Shown piece after piece: positions 62,101 to 64,000 of a stretch of DNA of 64,000 nucleotides. The DNA is taken from contig OZ251578.1 of assembly GCA_965243835.1 (NCBI GenBank), forward strand, positions 2,418,001 to 2,482,000. Direction: 5' to 3'. The stretch comes from G965202665 sp965243835 (lineage in GTDB: Bacteria; Actinomycetota; Acidimicrobiia; Spongiisociales; Spongiisociaceae). A program made the translations under genes and the position numbers. Position 1 is the first letter of the stretch. Every line of letters starts with the position of its first letter. The notes under the pieces were generated by a model, which saw only the letters and a program-made list of their open reading frames with translations, made no database searches and was not told where the DNA came from.

Positions 62101-63033
62101 TTACCCGGCCAAACGGGCGGCGGCCGTCCACGGGTCGGCTTCCCCGGCGGCCACCCGGGCCGCGGTTTCCTCCAAACCGGGTATTCCGCCGCTTCCCAGA
62201 CGGCGCACCGCCGCTTCCCGCACCGCTTCTTCCACGGCCGCCCGGGCCCGGCGGAGGCGGCGGGCGGCCAACTCCCCCTCCCGCAGATGGGCGGCGTGCC
62301 CCTGCAGGGACTCCCATAATTCATCCATCCCCGTCCCGTCCGTCGCCGCCGTTTCCACCACCGGCGGACGCCACCCGCCGGCCTCCCCCATATCCAGCAT
62401 CATCTCCAGGTCGCGCCGGGCGTTGCCGGCCCCGGGACGGTCCGCCTTGTTGACCGCGAACACATCCCCGATTTCCAAAAGCCCGGCCTTGCCGGCCTGG
62501 ATTCCGTCCCCCCAGCCGGGAGTGACCACCACCGTCACCGTGTCCGCCTCCAGCATAATGTCCACTTCCGCCTGCCCCACCCCCACCGTTTCGATAATCA
62601 GAAAGTCGAAACCGGCCCCGTCCAGCACTACCGCCGCTTTGGGGGCGGCCGCCGAAATCCCGCCCAGGCGCCCCCGCCCCGCCAACGACCTCACATACAC
62701 CTGCGGGTCGTCTATGTGCTCTTGCATGCGAATGCGGTCGCCGAGAATGGCCCCGCCGGTAAAAGGGCTGGACGGATCCACCGCCAACACCCCCGCCGTT
62801 TCCCCCCGGCGCCGGATGATTTCTATCAGCCGGGAGACGAGGGTGCTTTTGCCCGCCCCGGGGGCCCCGGTAAGTCCGATGCGCCGGGCTCCGCCGGCCG
62901 CGTCCCAAAACAGGCGCAACAGGTCGGGGGCGCCGGGCGAGCCGTCTTCCACGGCGCTGACGGCCCGGGCCAGTGCCCGGCGGTCGCCGGCCCGGGCTTT
63001 GCGCACCGCCTCCGCCGGGGAATCCTGGTTCAT
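62101..63033 (-). CDS. meaB: Methylmalonyl-CoA mutase-associated GTPase MeaB
   Basis: The 310-residue G3E GTPase has Walker A GAPGAGKSTLVSRLI, AVDPSSPFTGGAILGDRIRM, the switch TVGVGQAEVDI and the guanine motif VNKADRPG. MeaB protects and reloads adenosylcobalamin-dependent mutase. The mutase genes themselves are not in the window. Together with the hydratase this points to propionate or branched-chain acid metabolism. Confidence 0.93.
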   Translation of the reverse strand: MNQDSPAEAVRKARAGDRRALARAVSAVEDGSPGAPDLLRLFWDAAGGARRIGLTGAPGAGKSTLVSRLIEIIRRRGETAGVLAVDPSSPFTGGAILGDRIRMQEHIDDPQVYVRSLAGRGRLGGISAAAPKAAVVLDGAGFDFLIIETVGVGQAEVDIMLEADTVTVVVTPGWGDGIQAGKAGLLEIGDVFAVNKADRPGAGNARRDLEMMLDMGEAGGWRPPVVETAATDGTGMDELWESLQGHAAHLREGELAARRLRRARAAVEEAVREAAVRRLGSGGIPGLEETAARVAAGEADPWTAAARLAG

Positions 63034-63050
63034 AGGGGGAGCGGAGCGGC

Positions 63051-63410
63051 TCAGGCGGCCCGCACCGAGGTGACGCCCGGCACCCGCTCGGTGAGGATGC
63101 GCTCAATGCCCGCGGTCAAGGTCATCATGGACAGGGGGCAACCCGCGCACGCCCCCACCAACTGCAGGTCGACGGTTCCGTCCGCATCCACCCCGTTCAG
63201 GATCAAATCGCCGCCGTCGGCTTGCAGGGCGGGGCGGATGTATTCCAGGGTGGCCTCCAGCAGGTTCCGGTCCACGGCCCCGGCCCGTTCCGTCTCCGAC
63301 TCCGGAGCTTGCGGCCCCCGGTCGGCGGCGGACGGCTCCGTCTCCCGGCGGCCGGGCGGGACGGGCAGGTCCAAAGTCACGGTGGAGGGCGAGGAGGTCA
63401 CGGGCGTCAT
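63051..63410 (-). CDS. Nfu-type Fe-S carrier protein
   Basis: The 119-residue protein ends in a NifU C-terminal domain: LEYIRPALQADGGDLILNGVD and the cluster-binding CAGCPLSMMTLTAGIE. A disordered N-terminus of about 45 residues precedes it. Nfu proteins carry assembled Fe-S clusters to apo-enzymes, consistent with SufB in this window. The gene lies 17 bases upstream of meaB. Confidence 0.9.
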   Translation of the reverse strand: MTPVTSSPSTVTLDLPVPPGRRETEPSAADRGPQAPESETERAGAVDRNLLEATLEYIRPALQADGGDLILNGVDADGTVDLQLVGACAGCPLSMMTLTAGIERILTERVPGVTSVRAA

Positions 63411-63411
63411 G

Positions 63412-64000
63412 CTACCAGTCGGGGGCGCTGGCCCGAATCTCCAGGGACAGCCTCTCGGCGTCCAAGCCTTCGCTGCGAACCCGCAACTCCAGGTAAGCCA
63501 CCGCCAACGCGGTGAACAGAAACACTTCCAACAACCCTCCCGCCAAGGCGGACCACAGTATGAAAAAAGGCCGGCCGGTGATGAACAGGGCGGGCAGAAG
63601 CGTGGCCGCCGCGCCTGCGGCCATGATGATGAGGATCGCCAACGCCGCCACTCCGAACAAGTGCCACCAGCGGGAATGCGCCAGACGCCACGCCCGGCGC
63701 AGGCATCCCCGCACTCCCTGGTTTTCCACCGCCAGCGGCCCCGGCCACACCGCCCAGGACGCCATCAGGAACACGCCGGGCAGGATGAACAACACCGTCC
63801 CCAGCGCGACGGCGAGCAGAATAACCGCATAGGCGCCCAGGATGGGAAGCAACCGGGAGAAGGCGAAACCCAGGGCCGCCCGCCATCCCTGCTCCACCCC
63901 GGCGTAGGCGGCGGCCGTCAGCCGGAAAACGGCCACCGCGGCCACCACCGACGCCAGGGAGGTGACCAGAAACTGAAAGAAAACCACGGGGGCGGCCGCC
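63412..64000 (-). CDS. Multi-pass membrane protein, 5' end outside window
   Basis: The reading frame is open to the last base (a GTG at 63987 is possible but the codons before it also read on), so the N-terminus is cut off. The visible 196 residues have about five membrane helices (SLASVVAAVAVFRLTAAAYA, LLPILGAYAVILLAVALGTV, LFGVAALAILIIMAAGAAAT and others), and a charged end. The GWRAALGFAFSRLLPILG wording resembles DUF6159/GPDPase-membrane-domain proteins; I only suggest it. The nfu start is 1 base from its stop. Confidence 0.75.
   Translation of the reverse strand, partial: AAAPVVFFQFLVTSLASVVAAVAVFRLTAAAYAGVEQGWRAALGFAFSRLLPILGAYAVILLAVALGTVLFILPGVFLMASWAVWPGPLAVENQGVRGCLRRAWRLAHSRWWHLFGVAALAILIIMAAGAAATLLPALFITGRPFFILWSALAGGLLEVFLFTALAVAYLELRVRSEGLDAERLSLEIRASAPDW

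Overview
This is a chromosomal segment from a GC-rich bacterium, most likely an actinomycete-lineage organism (Actinomycetota; Acidimicrobiia is my best guess, inferred from gene content only). The evidence is the run DUF2342 metalloprotease-tilS-hpt-ftsH-folE-folP-folB-folK, a succinylase-type dapC-dapD-dapE set, an amt-glnK-amt cluster, frequent GTG/TTG starts, many 4-bp ATGA stop/start overlaps, and several start codons that sit 6-7 nt after a TANNNT -10 box, as expected for leaderless mRNAs. I saw no rRNA, tRNA or CRISPR array.

Layout. 1-5416: an array of five paralogous Thr-rich lipoproteins of lower GC, built by duplication of a two-gene unit. 5424-8851: a one-polypeptide N6-adenine restriction-modification type protein whose promoter carries an 11-bp G tract between the -35 and -10 boxes, then an orphan HicB-like protein and a small acidic protein. 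8869-20766: housekeeping nitrogen and Fe-S genes (GntR regulator, sufB, gltBD, amt-glnK-amt). 20790-24839: a class V aminotransferase divergent from an FAD amino-acid oxidase and both subunits of aconitase X, probably a hydroxyproline-like catabolic unit. 24847-28439: two tandem copies of an ATPase plus Toprim-nuclease gene pair, a candidate defence locus with mosaic base composition. 28452-36790: the folate/ftsH/hpt/tilS operon on the minus strand, including a phosphatase-fold protein without catalytic residues. 37006-45733: inositol or related sugar uptake and catabolism (binding protein, unusually large permease, ATPase, IolC, IolG, an epimerase, a secreted serine protease, and an IolE-like protein on the other strand). 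45824-46992: a poly-proline leader peptide overlapping alanine racemase. 46993-48076: a repeat, two tandem promoter-hairpin units that look like twin small RNAs, and an AT-rich NYN nuclease. 48105-51099: dapE, dapD, dapC. 51130-53800: Fic protein, a chimeric DUF4268-like protein and a small membrane protein. 53820-58179: ligA, mnmA, cysteine desulfurase. 58180-60854: a repeat-rich zone with an SRPBCC gene, a dead ISL3-type transposase remnant and a small basic protein behind a nested palindrome. 60855-64000: lipoprotein, enoyl-CoA hydratase, meaB, nfu and a membrane protein that runs off the end.

How the genes work together. GltBD, two ammonium channels and a PII protein form an ammonium assimilation block; PII has Phe where the modified Tyr51 normally is. 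GTP goes to pterin through FolE, FolB, FolK and FolP in one operon. The sugar block makes a self-contained importer plus early inositol catabolism enzymes. Cysteine desulfurase and MnmA give a dedicated tRNA thiolation pair. The accessory pieces (RM protein, ATPase-Toprim pairs, NYN, Fic, DUF4268 protein, transposase relic) are mostly lower in GC and lie scattered between conserved operons.

The strongest candidates for something undescribed are the poly-G phase-variable RM promoter, the duplicated ATPase-Toprim cassettes with conserved GC-rich outer ends and divergent AT-rich middles, the twin promoter-hairpin RNAs at 47187-47430, and the poly-proline leader of alr.
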